Below the pieces are notes generated by a model. The model had not been told where the DNA came from. It made no database searches and saw only the letters and a list, made by a program, of their open reading frames with translations. Of a stretch of DNA of 64,000 nucleotides, positions 27,584 to 38,607 are shown piece after piece (position 1 is the first letter of the stretch; each line of letters starts with the position of its first letter). Source of the stretch: Jeotgalicoccus meleagridis (GTDB taxonomy: Bacteria; Bacillota; Bacilli; Staphylococcales; Salinicoccaceae); assembly GCF_903994045.1 (NCBI RefSeq), contig NZ_CAJEWD010000006.1:124001-188000 (forward strand). Reading direction: 5' to 3'. The position numbers and the translations under genes were made by a program.

Positions 27584-28513
27584 ATGATTTCAGTTGAGAA
27601 GTTAGTGAAGCGGTATGGTGATGTGATTGCACTTGATCACTTCTCTTTTCACGCCAAAAAAAATGAAATTGTCGGTTTGCTCGGACCAAATGGTTGCGGT
27701 AAAACGACAGCGATTAACTGCATGTTATCCCTCTTGAAGTTTGATCAGGGAGATATTGAGCTTTTTGGTGAGCCAGTCAATCCAAATAACAATGATATTA
27801 AACGTCGAATTGGTATTGTTCCCCAAGAAATTGCCATCTTTGAAAAACTCACTGTCATTGAAAATGTTGATTTTTTCTGTGGACTTTACGTTAAAGATAA
27901 AAAAGAAAGAGAAGAACTAGTCGCTGAAGCCATTAGTTTTGTTGGTTTAGACAAATACAAAAAGTATGTTCCTAAACAACTGTCAGGTGGGCTAAAAAGA
28001 AGATTAAACATCGCATGTGGCATTGCGCATAAACCAGATATTCTCTTTCTAGATGAACCAACAGTTGCTGTCGATGCCCAGAGTCGTAACTTCATCTTAG
28101 ATGGGGTTAAGAAAATGAAAGAAAGTGGCACGACAGTTGTCTACACGACACACTACTTAGAAGAGGCAGAAGATTTATGTGATACTTTCGTCATTATGGA
28201 TAATGGTCGAAATATTGCCAGTGGGACACTTGATGACTTACAAAAATCAATTTCTACCACTGAAAGTATTACCATAAAATTCATTACAGATTACGACACA
28301 CTCTCACAAGATTTATATACTATTCCAAACGTCAATCAAGTCATCAGAAATAAAGATAGCTATAATATTCAATTTGATAAACACAGTAATAATATGACTA
28401 AGCTCATTGAATTTGTTGAAAAAAATGCCTTGTCATATTCAGAAATTCGTTCTGAACAACCATCTTTAAGTAACATCTTCCTGGAGCTAACAGGTAAGGA
28501 GCTGAGAGACTAA
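27584..28513 (+). CDS. ABC-2 exporter ATPase (LnrL-like)
   Basis: The 309-residue ATPase of an ABC-2 type exporter has Walker A GPNGCGKTT, signature LSGGLKRRLNIA, Walker B ILFLDEPTVAVD and switch YTTHYLEEAEDLCD. The C-terminal domain is typical of drug-exporter ATPases. CTGGAGG precedes the ATG. It is first of three overlapping genes (TAATG junction to the next). With the divergent two-component system, the layout matches LnrJK-LnrLMN of B. subtilis, which removes linearmycin-type polyenes. Confidence 0.9.
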   Translation: MISVEKLVKRYGDVIALDHFSFHAKKNEIVGLLGPNGCGKTTAINCMLSLLKFDQGDIELFGEPVNPNNNDIKRRIGIVPQEIAIFEKLTVIENVDFFCGLYVKDKKEREELVAEAISFVGLDKYKKYVPKQLSGGLKRRLNIACGIAHKPDILFLDEPTVAVDAQSRNFILDGVKKMKESGTTVVYTTHYLEEAEDLCDTFVIMDNGRNIASGTLDDLQKSISTTESITIKFITDYDTLSQDLYTIPNVNQVIRNKDSYNIQFDKHSNNMTKLIEFVEKNALSYSEIRSEQPSLSNIFLELTGKELRD

Positions 28514-29565
28514 TGAACTTACTTCGTCTCACCAAATATTTACTGATGATTAACTTTAAAGATTTTGGATTTTTATTTTGGACCGTATTTTATCCGATTG
28601 CTTTAATCGCAATCTTTATGGCAACGACTTCTAACATTGGTCATGAGTCACTATCTGATATAGAAGTGGCAGTGGATAAAAATTATGAATACGGTATGAT
28701 TCTCGACCAAATTGATTTTATTAAATCAGAAGAAATGACAGAAGACGCTGCAAAAAACGCTTTGGCCAATGAAGAAATAGTAGGTTTTGTGACTTCCGAT
28801 GGAAATTTGATCGTTGAAAATAGTGGTTTTGATTCCTCTATACTTGAGTCTGTCATCAATCAAATTCACCAGACGAGTTTACTCGGAATTTCACCAGAAA
28901 GTTTTAATTATGACGCAAATTTCATTAAATCTACTGATATGGATATCGCACCACAAGTCGTGATGTATTACTCTACGCTTGCGATGATTTCTTTTTACAC
29001 TATCTTTACTAGCATGGAACTCATTACCTCAATGCGCCCTAACTTGTCTCTCATGGGTTCTAGATTTTCAGCGAGTCCTTTTAAGAAATCAAGTTATATT
29101 ATCGCAAGTAGTATAGCATCTCTCTTCCTTGGTCTTTTAACTTGTGGACTAGTCATCGGATTTTTAATGATTTTTTATCAAGATGATTTATTCTCTAACT
29201 TCCCGGCAACTTTCCTCATCATCTTAGCTGGAAATATTGCGGGACTTGGACTCGGATTTATCATCGGCTTAATTCCTAACATAAATATCAATGTTAAATC
29301 TGTCGTTCCTGTTGTCTTTATTGTCGGTTTAGCTTTCTTAAGTGGACTGATGGGGCCAGGTTTAAGAACTGTTTTAAACCAAAAACTACCGATCATCAAT
29401 GAACTTAACCCCCTTGCGCATGTAACGGATGTTATTTACCGGGTAAATCTTATGGATAGTTTTGAAGGTTATTGGACGGCAGTTTTTTACCTCATAGGTA
29501 TTACACTAGTCAGTTGTATTATCACGCTAGTTGCTTTAAGGAGGAAACAATATGATAGTCTTTAA
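28513..29565 (+). CDS. ABC-2 exporter permease, first subunit
   Basis: The 350-residue permease has an N-terminal membrane helix (about 18-38), a large extracytoplasmic domain (about 40-150), then five helices including the conserved late region GLAFLSGLMGP and INELNPLAHVTDVIYRV. This is the ABC2_membrane_3-like topology. It overlaps the ATPase gene by 1 base and the second permease by 14, so the three are translationally coupled. Confidence 0.88.
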   Translation: MNLLRLTKYLLMINFKDFGFLFWTVFYPIALIAIFMATTSNIGHESLSDIEVAVDKNYEYGMILDQIDFIKSEEMTEDAAKNALANEEIVGFVTSDGNLIVENSGFDSSILESVINQIHQTSLLGISPESFNYDANFIKSTDMDIAPQVVMYYSTLAMISFYTIFTSMELITSMRPNLSLMGSRFSASPFKKSSYIIASSIASLFLGLLTCGLVIGFLMIFYQDDLFSNFPATFLIILAGNIAGLGLGFIIGLIPNININVKSVVPVVFIVGLAFLSGLMGPGLRTVLNQKLPIINELNPLAHVTDVIYRVNLMDSFEGYWTAVFYLIGITLVSCIITLVALRRKQYDSL

Positions 29566-30682
29566 AATTATTCTCCTACACTTTTGGAAATTTAAATGGT
29601 TTATAATCCCACTTGCCTTGACCTTTTTCTTTATCGCAGCAATGTTTAGTAGTTTTTCTGATACAGATTCATTTGCTACACAGGAATTAAACGTTACAGT
29701 TGTCGATCAGTCACAGTCAGAGGCAAGTAATGCTCTAATCGACTACTTGGCGAAGACACATAACGTTGAGACAACTGATGAGTTCAACAGAAAAGAACTT
29801 GAAGAAGCGGTGTTTTTAGCTGAAATTCATGGTGCTATTATATTAGACCAAAATTTTGAAGAAAATTTAGCCACGGGAGAGCCTGCTGTAGAAGTAATTG
29901 GTGATCAAAGAGCTGCAGCTAATACTCAACTGGAAACAGAGCTCTCTAAATTTCTTATGTTTGCTAACGCTCAGATTAATGATTCAGGCAGCCTTGATAT
30001 TAGTAAACTTGACTCTGCCTTAACTGACACAATTGAAGTTGATATTAATAGTGATGAAACAAGCGGTAATGAAGCGGACTACAACAATGTTGCTGCTTAT
30101 TCTAACTTCGCAGCCTACTGGCTCATGTTGTTCTTAATGCTTAGCGTTGGAAACCTAATGAGTGAATATAACCAATCAGAAATTCAAAAACGCATTACTG
30201 TGTCACCCTTATCATCAACGTCAAATGCAATCCAAGTATTTACAAGTCAGTTTATCGTTAGCTTCCTTGCTGTTTTGATCATGTTCTCAGGTATTCTTGT
30301 GCTCTACCATGGTCATTTAGAAAACGTACCACTTACGAGAATTTTTCTAGCCATGATTCTTATCACAGTATTTACCTTAGCGATGCAATTTGCTATTAAC
30401 GCCTTAACCACCAATCGCTTTATGGTGAATGGACTAGCTAATTTAATTACACTTGGCATGGCATTTTTATCAGGGATATTCATTCCCTTAGAGTTATTCG
30501 GGGACACAGCTCAAAAAATTGCAGAGTTCCTTCCACTCTATCACTACACTGAACTGTACCGAGTACCAAATACTAGCTGGTCTGAAGTCATACCATCTAT
30601 CATTATTTTACTTCTCTATACTGTTGCATTTATGATTATCGGCATCATTTTTAACAATCAAAGAAAGAGTAAACAATCTTAA
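29552..30682 (+). CDS. ABC-2 exporter permease, second subunit
   Basis: The 376-residue permease has the same plan as its neighbour: one N-terminal helix, an extracytoplasmic domain (about 35-185), then five helices with ITLGMAFLSGIFIPLELFG and FLPLYHYTELYR. AAGGAGG precedes the ATG inside the upstream gene. The two permeases probably form a heterodimer. The exported compound is unknown; antimicrobial lipids, lipopeptides or polyenes are likely by analogy. Confidence 0.88.
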   Translation: MIVFKIILLHFWKFKWFIIPLALTFFFIAAMFSSFSDTDSFATQELNVTVVDQSQSEASNALIDYLAKTHNVETTDEFNRKELEEAVFLAEIHGAIILDQNFEENLATGEPAVEVIGDQRAAANTQLETELSKFLMFANAQINDSGSLDISKLDSALTDTIEVDINSDETSGNEADYNNVAAYSNFAAYWLMLFLMLSVGNLMSEYNQSEIQKRITVSPLSSTSNAIQVFTSQFIVSFLAVLIMFSGILVLYHGHLENVPLTRIFLAMILITVFTLAMQFAINALTTNRFMVNGLANLITLGMAFLSGIFIPLELFGDTAQKIAEFLPLYHYTELYRVPNTSWSEVIPSIIILLLYTVAFMIIGIIFNNQRKSKQS

Positions 30683-30689
30683 AATAGAT

Positions 30690-30725
30690 GTGGGATTGAT
30701 TCATATTGAAGAATCAATCCCACAC
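30690..30725. terminator. Hairpin between exporter operon and aldo/keto reductase
   Basis: TGTGGGATTGATTC and GAATCAATCCCACA form a perfect 14-bp stem with an 8-base loop. T tracts are modest, but position after convergent genes supports a bidirectional terminator. Confidence 0.8.
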
Positions 30726-30751
30726 TTATTTATATTAAGATTATTACTAAA

Positions 30752-31684
30752 TTATTTGAAGAGCGTATCTATAAACTCTACATCTTCTGGATCTAGTTCT
30801 ATTTCTGTTGCTCTTAAGTTTTCTTTAATTTGATCACCTTTTTTGGCACCAGGGATGATGACATCAAGAGAAGGTCTGGTCAAATAAAAAGCAAGCACAA
30901 TTTGAGCAACATCTTCGTCGTATTTGTCAGCTAAAGATTTTAACTTATCTACCTTAGCTAAGTTTTCTTTAAAAGTATCTTCTTGATAGAATGGCAAGTT
31001 TTGTCTTAAATCATCAAATTTCGTATTTTCATCATACTTACCAGCAAGAATTCCTGCTGCTAGTGGGAAAAATGGAATAAAGGTAATATTATGTTCCTGA
31101 CAATATTGGAAGAGCTCATCTTCTGCTTCTCTGTTCAGTAAATTATATTCATTTTGAATCACATCGACATAACCATCTTTATTTGCTTCTTTTAACTGTT
31201 CTAAGGAAACGTTAGATACTCCTATTGCCTTAATCTTTCCACTTTCTTTTAAATCCTGTAGTGCTTGAACCGCTTGATCTTTTGGAGTACTCTCATCTGG
31301 TTTGTGAATATAAAACAAATCGATGTAAGTCGTGTCTAAGCGTACTAGTGCTTCATCCACTGCTTGTTTTAAAAACTCTGGAGAATTGTCTAAAAACATA
31401 TCGCCATTGCTATCATAGTTTTGGGCCGCTTTTGTAGCGATTACTACACTTTCTCTTTGATACTCTTTAATTACTTCACCGATTAATTCTTCTGATCGTT
31501 TCGGACCATAGCTATAGGCTGTGTCTAACATTGTGACTCCAGCATCAAGTGCTTCTCTTACAGTGCCCTTACCTTTTTCTTCATCAACATCTTGATACAT
31601 ATTATGTCCACCAACAAAATTTGTGCCGAGCGCAATTGGATGAACCTTAACAGAAGATTGTCCTAAAGTTACAAATTCCACCAT
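30752..31684 (-). CDS. Aldo/keto reductase
   Basis: The 310-residue NADPH-dependent (alpha/beta)8 reductase shows the catalytic tetrad region: [17 protein letters not shown] (Asp and Tyr), VIATKA (Lys) and YIHKPD (His). Coenzyme-binding segments IGVSN and [14 protein letters not shown] are present. This fits the AKR11/YhdN-like group of general stress oxidoreductases. AGGAGG lies before the ATG. Substrate is unknown. Confidence 0.9.
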   Translation of the reverse strand: MVEFVTLGQSSVKVHPIALGTNFVGGHNMYQDVDEEKGKGTVREALDAGVTMLDTAYSYGPKRSEELIGEVIKEYQRESVVIATKAAQNYDSNGDMFLDNSPEFLKQAVDEALVRLDTTYIDLFYIHKPDESTPKDQAVQALQDLKESGKIKAIGVSNVSLEQLKEANKDGYVDVIQNEYNLLNREAEDELFQYCQEHNITFIPFFPLAAGILAGKYDENTKFDDLRQNLPFYQEDTFKENLAKVDKLKSLADKYDEDVAQIVLAFYLTRPSLDVIIPGAKKGDQIKENLRATEIELDPEDVEFIDTLFK

Positions 31685-31830
31685 AAATAGTACCTCCTAA
31701 TAATGAAATAATTAACAACAATCTCAGACTAACGCAAAATCTCCATTTAGTTAAAGATTTCGCCTTGCAGTTAAGCGCTTTTTTTAGGATACTATAAAAG
31801 AGTGTAAAACTTTTAAAGGAGTGTTTATTA

Positions 31831-32721
31831 ATGAATCAAGAACAACTTGATAAAGTAAAACAAGGGCACGGCTTTATTGCGGCGTTAGACCAATCTGGTG
31901 GTAGTACACCAAAAGCGCTTAAAGCGTACGGCGTGGATGAAAGTCAGTACTCTAATGAAGATGAAATGTTCGACTTAGTACACGATATGCGTACTCGCAT
32001 CGTGACTTCACCTTCATTTACTTCTGATAAAGTTCTCGGTGCCATTCTGTTCGAACAGACCATGGACCGTAGAGTTGATGGTGAGTACACAGGAAACTAC
32101 TTGGCAAACAAAGGCATCGTGCCATTCTTAAAAGTAGACAAAGGTCTCGCTGATGAAGAAAATGGTGTTCAATTAATGAAGCCAATTCCAGACCTTGATG
32201 ATTTGCTTGCACGTGCAAACAATCGTCATATCTTTGGTACTAAAATGCGTTCAAATATTCTTTCAGCAAATGAAGAAGGCATTAAGGCAGTTATTGAACA
32301 ACAGTTTGAAATTGGAAAACAAATTATTGCAGCAGGTTTAGTACCTATTATTGAGCCTGAAGTTAATATTCATGCTGAAGATAAAAAAGAAATTGAAGAG
32401 ATCATGACTAGAGAAATCTTAAAGCAGTTAAATACACTAGCTGAAGATGAGCTTGTTATGCTTAAACTTACAATTCCTACTGTAGCTAACCAGTTCAAAG
32501 AGCTTGTTGAGCACCCTAATGTCATTCGTGTTGTTGCTCTATCTGGTGGTTACACAAGAGACGAAGCAAATGCACTATTAAAAGAAAATGAAGGCATTAT
32601 TGCTAGCTTCTCAAGAGCGTTGTCATCAGACTTAAGAGCGGATCAATCAGACGAAGAGTTTGATAATAAACTTGCTGAAGCAATCGATTCAATCTTCGAT
32701 GCATCTGTTAATAAAAAATAA
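31831..32721 (+). CDS. fda: Fructose-1,6-bisphosphate aldolase, class I
   Basis: The 296-residue Schiff-base aldolase is of the staphylococcal FdaB type, metal-independent. Marks include [39 protein letters not shown], and [12 protein letters not shown] containing part of the active site, with the Schiff-base lysine region [16 protein letters not shown] precedes the ATG. It is followed by a terminator and the nicotinamidase gene. It works in glycolysis and gluconeogenesis. Confidence 0.95.
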   Translation: MNQEQLDKVKQGHGFIAALDQSGGSTPKALKAYGVDESQYSNEDEMFDLVHDMRTRIVTSPSFTSDKVLGAILFEQTMDRRVDGEYTGNYLANKGIVPFLKVDKGLADEENGVQLMKPIPDLDDLLARANNRHIFGTKMRSNILSANEEGIKAVIEQQFEIGKQIIAAGLVPIIEPEVNIHAEDKKEIEEIMTREILKQLNTLAEDELVMLKLTIPTVANQFKELVEHPNVIRVVALSGGYTRDEANALLKENEGIIASFSRALSSDLRADQSDEEFDNKLAEAIDSIFDASVNKK

Positions 32722-32727
32722 GATTTA

Positions 32728-32758
32728 AAAAGACAATGGGCTAACCATTGTCTTTTTT
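32728..32758 (+). terminator. fda terminator
   Basis: AAAGACAATGG and ACCATTGTCTTT form an 11-bp stem with a short loop, followed by T6. Confidence 0.9.
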
Positions 32759-32776
32759 ATAAAGGGGATTATGATA

Positions 32777-33322
32777 ATGAAAGCTTTACTCAATATTGAT
32801 TATACCTATGACTTTGTTGCAGAAGATGGCAAATTAACAGCTGGAAAGCCTGCTCAAGATATACATGATTCTATTGTAAAGATCACTAAGGACTTTATCG
32901 ATAATGGTGACTATACAATTTTTGCTATCGATATTCATGAAGAAAATGATCCTTATCATCCAGAAACTAAGCTTTTCCCACCCCACAATATTATAGGTAC
33001 AAGCGGTCGTGATTTATATGGGCAGCTAGAAGATCTTTATCAAGAAAATAAAGATAATCCAAATGTTTACTATACCGATAAAACCCGCTACTCTGCTTTT
33101 CAAGGTACAGATGTTGAATTAAGACTAAGAACAAGAGGTATTAAAGAAGTACACTTAGTTGGTGTGTGTACAGATATTTGTATCTTGCACACAGCGATTG
33201 ATGCTTACAACAAAGGCTTTGATATCGTCATCCACGAAGATGCTGTACAAAGCTTTAACCCAGAAGGACATAAGGCAGCTCTAGACCATTTCAAGAATTC
33301 ATTAGGAGCTAAGATTGTTTAA
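32777..33322 (+). CDS. pncA: Nicotinamidase (isochorismatase-like cysteine hydrolase)
   Basis: The protein, about 181 residues, is close to S. aureus PncA as I remember it. The triad is complete: Asp in NIDYTYDFVAEDG, Lys in DKTRYSAF, and Cys in GVCTDICILHTA. The metal site is in IDIHEENDPYHPE. It converts nicotinamide to nicotinic acid for NAD salvage. The ATG at 32777 lies 9 bases after GGGG; the ATG at 32771 is too close to it. It has its own terminator. Confidence 0.93.
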   Translation: MKALLNIDYTYDFVAEDGKLTAGKPAQDIHDSIVKITKDFIDNGDYTIFAIDIHEENDPYHPETKLFPPHNIIGTSGRDLYGQLEDLYQENKDNPNVYYTDKTRYSAFQGTDVELRLRTRGIKEVHLVGVCTDICILHTAIDAYNKGFDIVIHEDAVQSFNPEGHKAALDHFKNSLGAKIV

Positions 33323-33345
33323 GATATTTGGAAGCTAAATATATC

Positions 33346-33388
33346 GGTGATAAGTCATTACAAATCTTGTGACTTATCACCTTTTTTT
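33346..33388 (+). terminator. pncA terminator
   Basis: GGTGATAAGTCA and TGACTTATCACC form a perfect 12-bp stem with a 12-base loop and T7. It may also help the convergent phospholipase D-like gene. Confidence 0.93.
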
Positions 33389-33401
33389 ACTCTAATTATT
33401 A

Positions 33402-34838
33402 TCAAAACGTCGATAATCCCAGAGACTCTTGTATTCTATATAGAACTGTCTTAGCTAAAGATTCCTCAGATTCTTCTTCATAATCTAAAGTGTATTCTGC
33501 TCCTTCATTAGTCCACAGCACTTCATAATATCGTGTCACCTGTCTTGAAAAATCACTATCTTTTGGTGCGGTCACCATCATATTAGTCTCAAGGTTATAA
33601 TCATCCAAATTGCGTCTTGTAAAGTTTGCAGAACCACCGTTAAAGATGATCTCATCCTCTGTTTCTAACATAAGAAATTTCGAATGATACTGTTCCCCAC
33701 TTGATTTATACCAACGAATTTCAGGTGGTGTTTCATAAGAAATCAATTCATTAGCTACCGGCTTATTGGGTACTCCATTTTTTTCATTACCAAAAGCATC
33801 TTTGTTTATATCTAAAATCAGCCTCATCTCAACGCCACGATCTAAAGCTTCTTTTAAGGCAGCTATCACATCACGGTCTGAAAGATAAAATAAGCCGAGA
33901 CTTAAACGTTGGTCATTCTCTGCATTATTTATCATATTTAAAATATTTTCTTTTATTTTACCTTCTGTCATGAACTTCACTTTGTACTGACCTGTTGTTT
34001 CTTCACTTTGTATTTGGTCTTTAAATTCACTAAACAGCTGTGTATTACCACCACTGAAGTTGACTACAGCTCGTTCTGCATCGAGAAATTCTTCTACAAT
34101 GGGACCACTGGTTTTTAGGGCAATATTCGAGTGATAGGCACTTGCATCATGCGGATTCAACGATGTAACTAATACATCCTGCTCGTTGATAACTACCTTT
34201 CTATGATTTGCTTTAAAATTCAACATATGGAGGTAGGAACGGATATTCACTTCAGGCCCTTGTGGTCTAAGAGCATTAGTCAGCCAACCATCTGTTGAAT
34301 GACCAAGGTGTTGAAAGTAGGAACGATAAAACCCTGAATAAAGTGGATTAGAATCCCTCAATTTATTTAAATCCGTGTAGATAAGTTGTACACCAGCATT
34401 CTCTAATTTCTCTAAGTGCTCAGGTGTATAGGTGTTGTAAAACGTGTTGATCGGATCTGTGATAAAGACAATATCTAAGTCTGGATTCTCTTCTTTCTTA
34501 GCGAGAATTTTATCAGTTAAATTTTGAGATAAGGGTGGGAAATCCAAGGAATCATGATCGTAGTCATCGTTAAATAAAATCATATCGATGACTAAAAAGT
34601 CCTCTGACTCATCTATCATCTTATACACTTGATCCATAATTGCTTGTTTGGACTTACTTTCACCATTCTCGTCAGACAAAGTAATATCGTATAAGAAATT
34701 TACATCATCTGTTTGATATTCTTCTGATTGGTAAGAAATATCATTTGGCACTGGCATGAAATAACGCACAGAAGCTACAACTAAGGGAATCAGTATAAGT
34801 AAGCTAAGAACAATGTATACAACATAAGACTTTTTCAT
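33402..34838 (-). CDS. Membrane-anchored phospholipase D-like protein
   Basis: The 478-residue protein has one N-terminal membrane helix (about 5-27) and two PLD-type catalytic repeats. The first is NHRKVVINEQDVLVTSLNPHD; the second YHSKFLMLETEDEIIFNGGSANFTRRN. In both, the usual HxKx4D motif reads HxKx4E, while the following GS/SLN-type serine and asparagine are kept. It belongs with cardiolipin synthase-like or secreted PLD-like proteins. GAGGTGATTT precedes the ATG. Whether it transfers phosphatidyl groups or cleaves something else is unknown. Confidence 0.85.
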   Translation of the reverse strand: MKKSYVVYIVLSLLILIPLVVASVRYFMPVPNDISYQSEEYQTDDVNFLYDITLSDENGESKSKQAIMDQVYKMIDESEDFLVIDMILFNDDYDHDSLDFPPLSQNLTDKILAKKEENPDLDIVFITDPINTFYNTYTPEHLEKLENAGVQLIYTDLNKLRDSNPLYSGFYRSYFQHLGHSTDGWLTNALRPQGPEVNIRSYLHMLNFKANHRKVVINEQDVLVTSLNPHDASAYHSNIALKTSGPIVEEFLDAERAVVNFSGGNTQLFSEFKDQIQSEETTGQYKVKFMTEGKIKENILNMINNAENDQRLSLGLFYLSDRDVIAALKEALDRGVEMRLILDINKDAFGNEKNGVPNKPVANELISYETPPEIRWYKSSGEQYHSKFLMLETEDEIIFNGGSANFTRRNLDDYNLETNMMVTAPKDSDFSRQVTRYYEVLWTNEGAEYTLDYEEESEESLAKTVLYRIQESLGLSTF

Positions 34839-34923
34839 AAATCACCTCAACTGAGTAATCTACTCTTTAATCAGGTCACAACGTGATATAATATAAGATA
34901 CAAATTTTAAGGAGCGTAAATTT

Positions 34924-35601
34924 ATGACTATCAAGGTTCTATATGAAGATAATCACTTGTTGATTGTCGACAAACCGGTTAATATTCCTGTTCAAGCTGA
35001 TGCTTCTGAAGATGAAGATCTCTTAACTCTATTAAAAGCATATATAAAAGAAAAATACAATAAGCCAGGTGATGTTTTTTTAGGACTCGTCCATCGTCTC
35101 GACCGTCCAGTAGGTGGCGCTATTGTGTTTGCACGTACGTCTAAAGCTGCATCTAGACTATCAAACGAAGTTCGCTTACAGAAACTAGAACGCGAATATC
35201 ATGCGGTTGTAGAAGGTGAATTCCAACAAAAAAAAGGAACACTGACCAACCATTTATTCAAAAATCAAGCTAAAAATATCTCTAAAGTCGTGCATAAAAA
35301 CCATAAGAATTCTAAAATGGCTAAGTTAGATTATGAAGTAGTAGGAAAACAAGATAATTTATCATTGGTTAAAGTCAAGCTACACACTGGTCGCTCTCAT
35401 CAAATTAGGGTTCAACTTGCTCACGCAGGACATCCTTTAATCGGCGACCAAAAGTATAATGAAAATGCTGAAGCTGGAAGACAGATCGCACTATATTCAA
35501 CCTATTTAAAAGTTAAGCACCCAACAAAAGATGAATTTGTCGAAGTCACTTGTCAACCACCTTCAAGCTATCCTTGGAGTGAGTTTAATGTGTTTAATTA
35601 A
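34924..35601 (+). CDS. RluA-family pseudouridine synthase
   Basis: The 225-residue RluA-type synthase lacks an S4 domain. Motif I region is LLIVDKPVNIPVQADAS, the catalytic motif II GLVHRLDRPVGGAIVFART with the essential Asp, and motif III SHQIRVQLAHAGHPLIGDQKY. It isomerises a uridine in rRNA or tRNA; the target cannot be named. AAGGAGCG precedes the ATG. Its 3' end overlaps the NRDE gene by 14 bases. Confidence 0.92.
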   Translation: MTIKVLYEDNHLLIVDKPVNIPVQADASEDEDLLTLLKAYIKEKYNKPGDVFLGLVHRLDRPVGGAIVFARTSKAASRLSNEVRLQKLEREYHAVVEGEFQQKKGTLTNHLFKNQAKNISKVVHKNHKNSKMAKLDYEVVGKQDNLSLVKVKLHTGRSHQIRVQLAHAGHPLIGDQKYNENAEAGRQIALYSTYLKVKHPTKDEFVEVTCQPPSSYPWSEFNVFN

Positions 35602-36361
35602 TTTAAATATTGGTACACACCCTAAATACAAAATGATTATCGCAGCTAATCGCGATGAATCTTATGAGCGTCCAACTGAGACAATACACTGGTGGGAAGA
35701 TGATCCAAATATTTTTGGGGGTCGTGATTTAAAGGCAAAAGGTACCTGGCTAGCAGTTTCGAAATCTGGTAAAATAGGCGCATTGACTAATATTCGTAAC
35801 TCTAGTGAAATGACTAAAGTAGCTGAAAAATCACGTGGTGAACTCATCGTCAACTATCTTCAAGATAATAAAACACCTAGAGAATACTTAGAGTCCTTAA
35901 AAGCATCAACTGATGATTATGCTGGTTATAATCTATTGGTTGGTGACACAGATGATCTTTATTATATGAACAATTATCAAGCTGAAATTGAAAAGTTAGA
36001 TCATACAACACATGGGCTTTCCAACGCTTTTTTAAATTCAGCTTGGCCAAAAGTGACCGTTGGAAAAGAGACACTTGATAGTATCATCAAGAATGATGAT
36101 GTTGATATTGAAGCCTTATTTTCATTACTGAGAATGGCAGATCCTGCACCGGATGAGCTCGTACAAGAAACTGGTGTTGATTTTACTTTAGAAAAGCAAT
36201 TGTCATCACTTTTCATCAATATTCCAGATATGGAATACGGTACACGTTGTTCTTCAGTCGTTCTTGTTGGCCGTGATAATAAGATTACTTTTATCGAAAG
36301 AACTTTCTACAAAGGTCAAAAAACTGGTGAAAACAAAGAAGAAATAATAGTCAAAAATTAA
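35588..36361 (+). CDS. NRDE (TANGO2-like) family protein
   Basis: The protein, about 257 residues, begins MCLINLNIG and carries the family-naming motif AANRDESYERPT, followed by GGRDLKAKGTWLAVSKSG. The conserved cysteine is residue 2 with this start. An upstream frame extends to 35531, but the ATG at 35588 has GGAGTG 9 bases upstream and puts the cysteine at position 2, as in the family. Biochemical role is not settled in any bacterium I know of; eukaryotic TANGO2 has been linked to lipid/heme metabolism. Confidence 0.85.
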   Translation: MCLINLNIGTHPKYKMIIAANRDESYERPTETIHWWEDDPNIFGGRDLKAKGTWLAVSKSGKIGALTNIRNSSEMTKVAEKSRGELIVNYLQDNKTPREYLESLKASTDDYAGYNLLVGDTDDLYYMNNYQAEIEKLDHTTHGLSNAFLNSAWPKVTVGKETLDSIIKNDDVDIEALFSLLRMADPAPDELVQETGVDFTLEKQLSSLFINIPDMEYGTRCSSVVLVGRDNKITFIERTFYKGQKTGENKEEIIVKN

Positions 36362-36363
36362 AA

Positions 36364-36402
36364 TACAGGTTCGCAAAATCCCTGTCAAAAAAACTAAGGA
36401 GA
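36364..36402 (+). ncRNA. preQ1-I riboswitch controlling queT
   Basis: ACAGG (36365-36369) pairs with CCTGT (36381-36385), with a TTCGC-type loop start. An A-rich linker and CTAAGGAG (36394-36401) follow. This is the compact class I preQ1 aptamer layout: hairpin, A-rich tail, and a pseudoknot with the tail. The AAGGAG is the ribosome binding site of queT, so ligand binding should block translation. Confidence 0.88.
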
Positions 36403-36410
36403 ATACTTTA

Positions 36411-36857
36411 ATGAACGTTAGAGACTTGGCTTTAAATGCCGTCTTAGCAGCGCTGTACGTTGCTTTAACTGTGATTAATCCCATTGGAACAGGCGCGATT
36501 CAACTGAGAGTTAGTGAAATACTTTGTGTGATTCCATTTTTCAATCGTAAATACATTCCAGGTATCCTACTTGGTTTAGCGATTGCTAATGCGTTTTCTA
36601 GCCTCGGTTTGATTGATGTAGCTGTTGGATTAATCATTGGAATTATCGCTTATTCAATTTCTTATTTCGTTAAAAATGTCTGGATTAATGCAGTCCAATA
36701 TTCCCTGTTATCTGGAATATTTGTTGGTCTTGCCTTAAATTATGTCTTGGGAATTCCTTTCTGGTTTTCTCTTTTCACTGTTGGAGTATCAACACTTGTC
36801 ATGACATTAATAGGCACTTTTATCTTTAAGAAATTTGGACATAGGATCTTACCTTAA
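36411..36857 (+). CDS. queT: Queuosine precursor ECF-type transporter QueT
   Basis: The 148-residue integral membrane S-component has about five helices. NVRDLALNAVLAALYVALT and LRVSEILCVIPFFNRKYIPGILLGLAIAN are the QueT family signature. It imports a queuosine precursor (preQ1 or preQ0) with the shared ECF energising module, which is not in this window. The preQ1-I riboswitch immediately upstream agrees with this role. Confidence 0.93.
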   Translation: MNVRDLALNAVLAALYVALTVINPIGTGAIQLRVSEILCVIPFFNRKYIPGILLGLAIANAFSSLGLIDVAVGLIIGIIAYSISYFVKNVWINAVQYSLLSGIFVGLALNYVLGIPFWFSLFTVGVSTLVMTLIGTFIFKKFGHRILP

Positions 36858-36885
36858 AAAGCCTCAAAATTAGAGGCTTTTTTTC
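36856..36885 (+). terminator. queT terminator
   Basis: AAAAAGCCTC and GAGGCTTTTT form a stem around AAAATTA, followed by more T. Confidence 0.9.
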
Positions 36886-36904
36886 TTTGTGTCATATTTT
36901 AAAA

Positions 36905-36943
36905 ATTAAAAAATCCAAGAAACTATAAATAGCTTCTTGGATT
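36905..36943 (-). terminator. groEL terminator
   Basis: AATCCAAGAA and TTCTTGGATT form a 10-bp stem followed by T6 on the minus strand, directly after the groEL stop. Confidence 0.9.
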
Positions 36944-36949
36944 CAAAAA

Positions 36950-38578
<1,629 letters not shown>

Positions 38579-38607
38579 TTATCCTCCTAATGAATAACTT
38601 ACTTTTA

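Noticed and set aside
31770-31786. Catabolite-response element upstream of fda
   Set aside because: AAGCGCTT is palindromic, but the outer conserved bases of cre do not fit.
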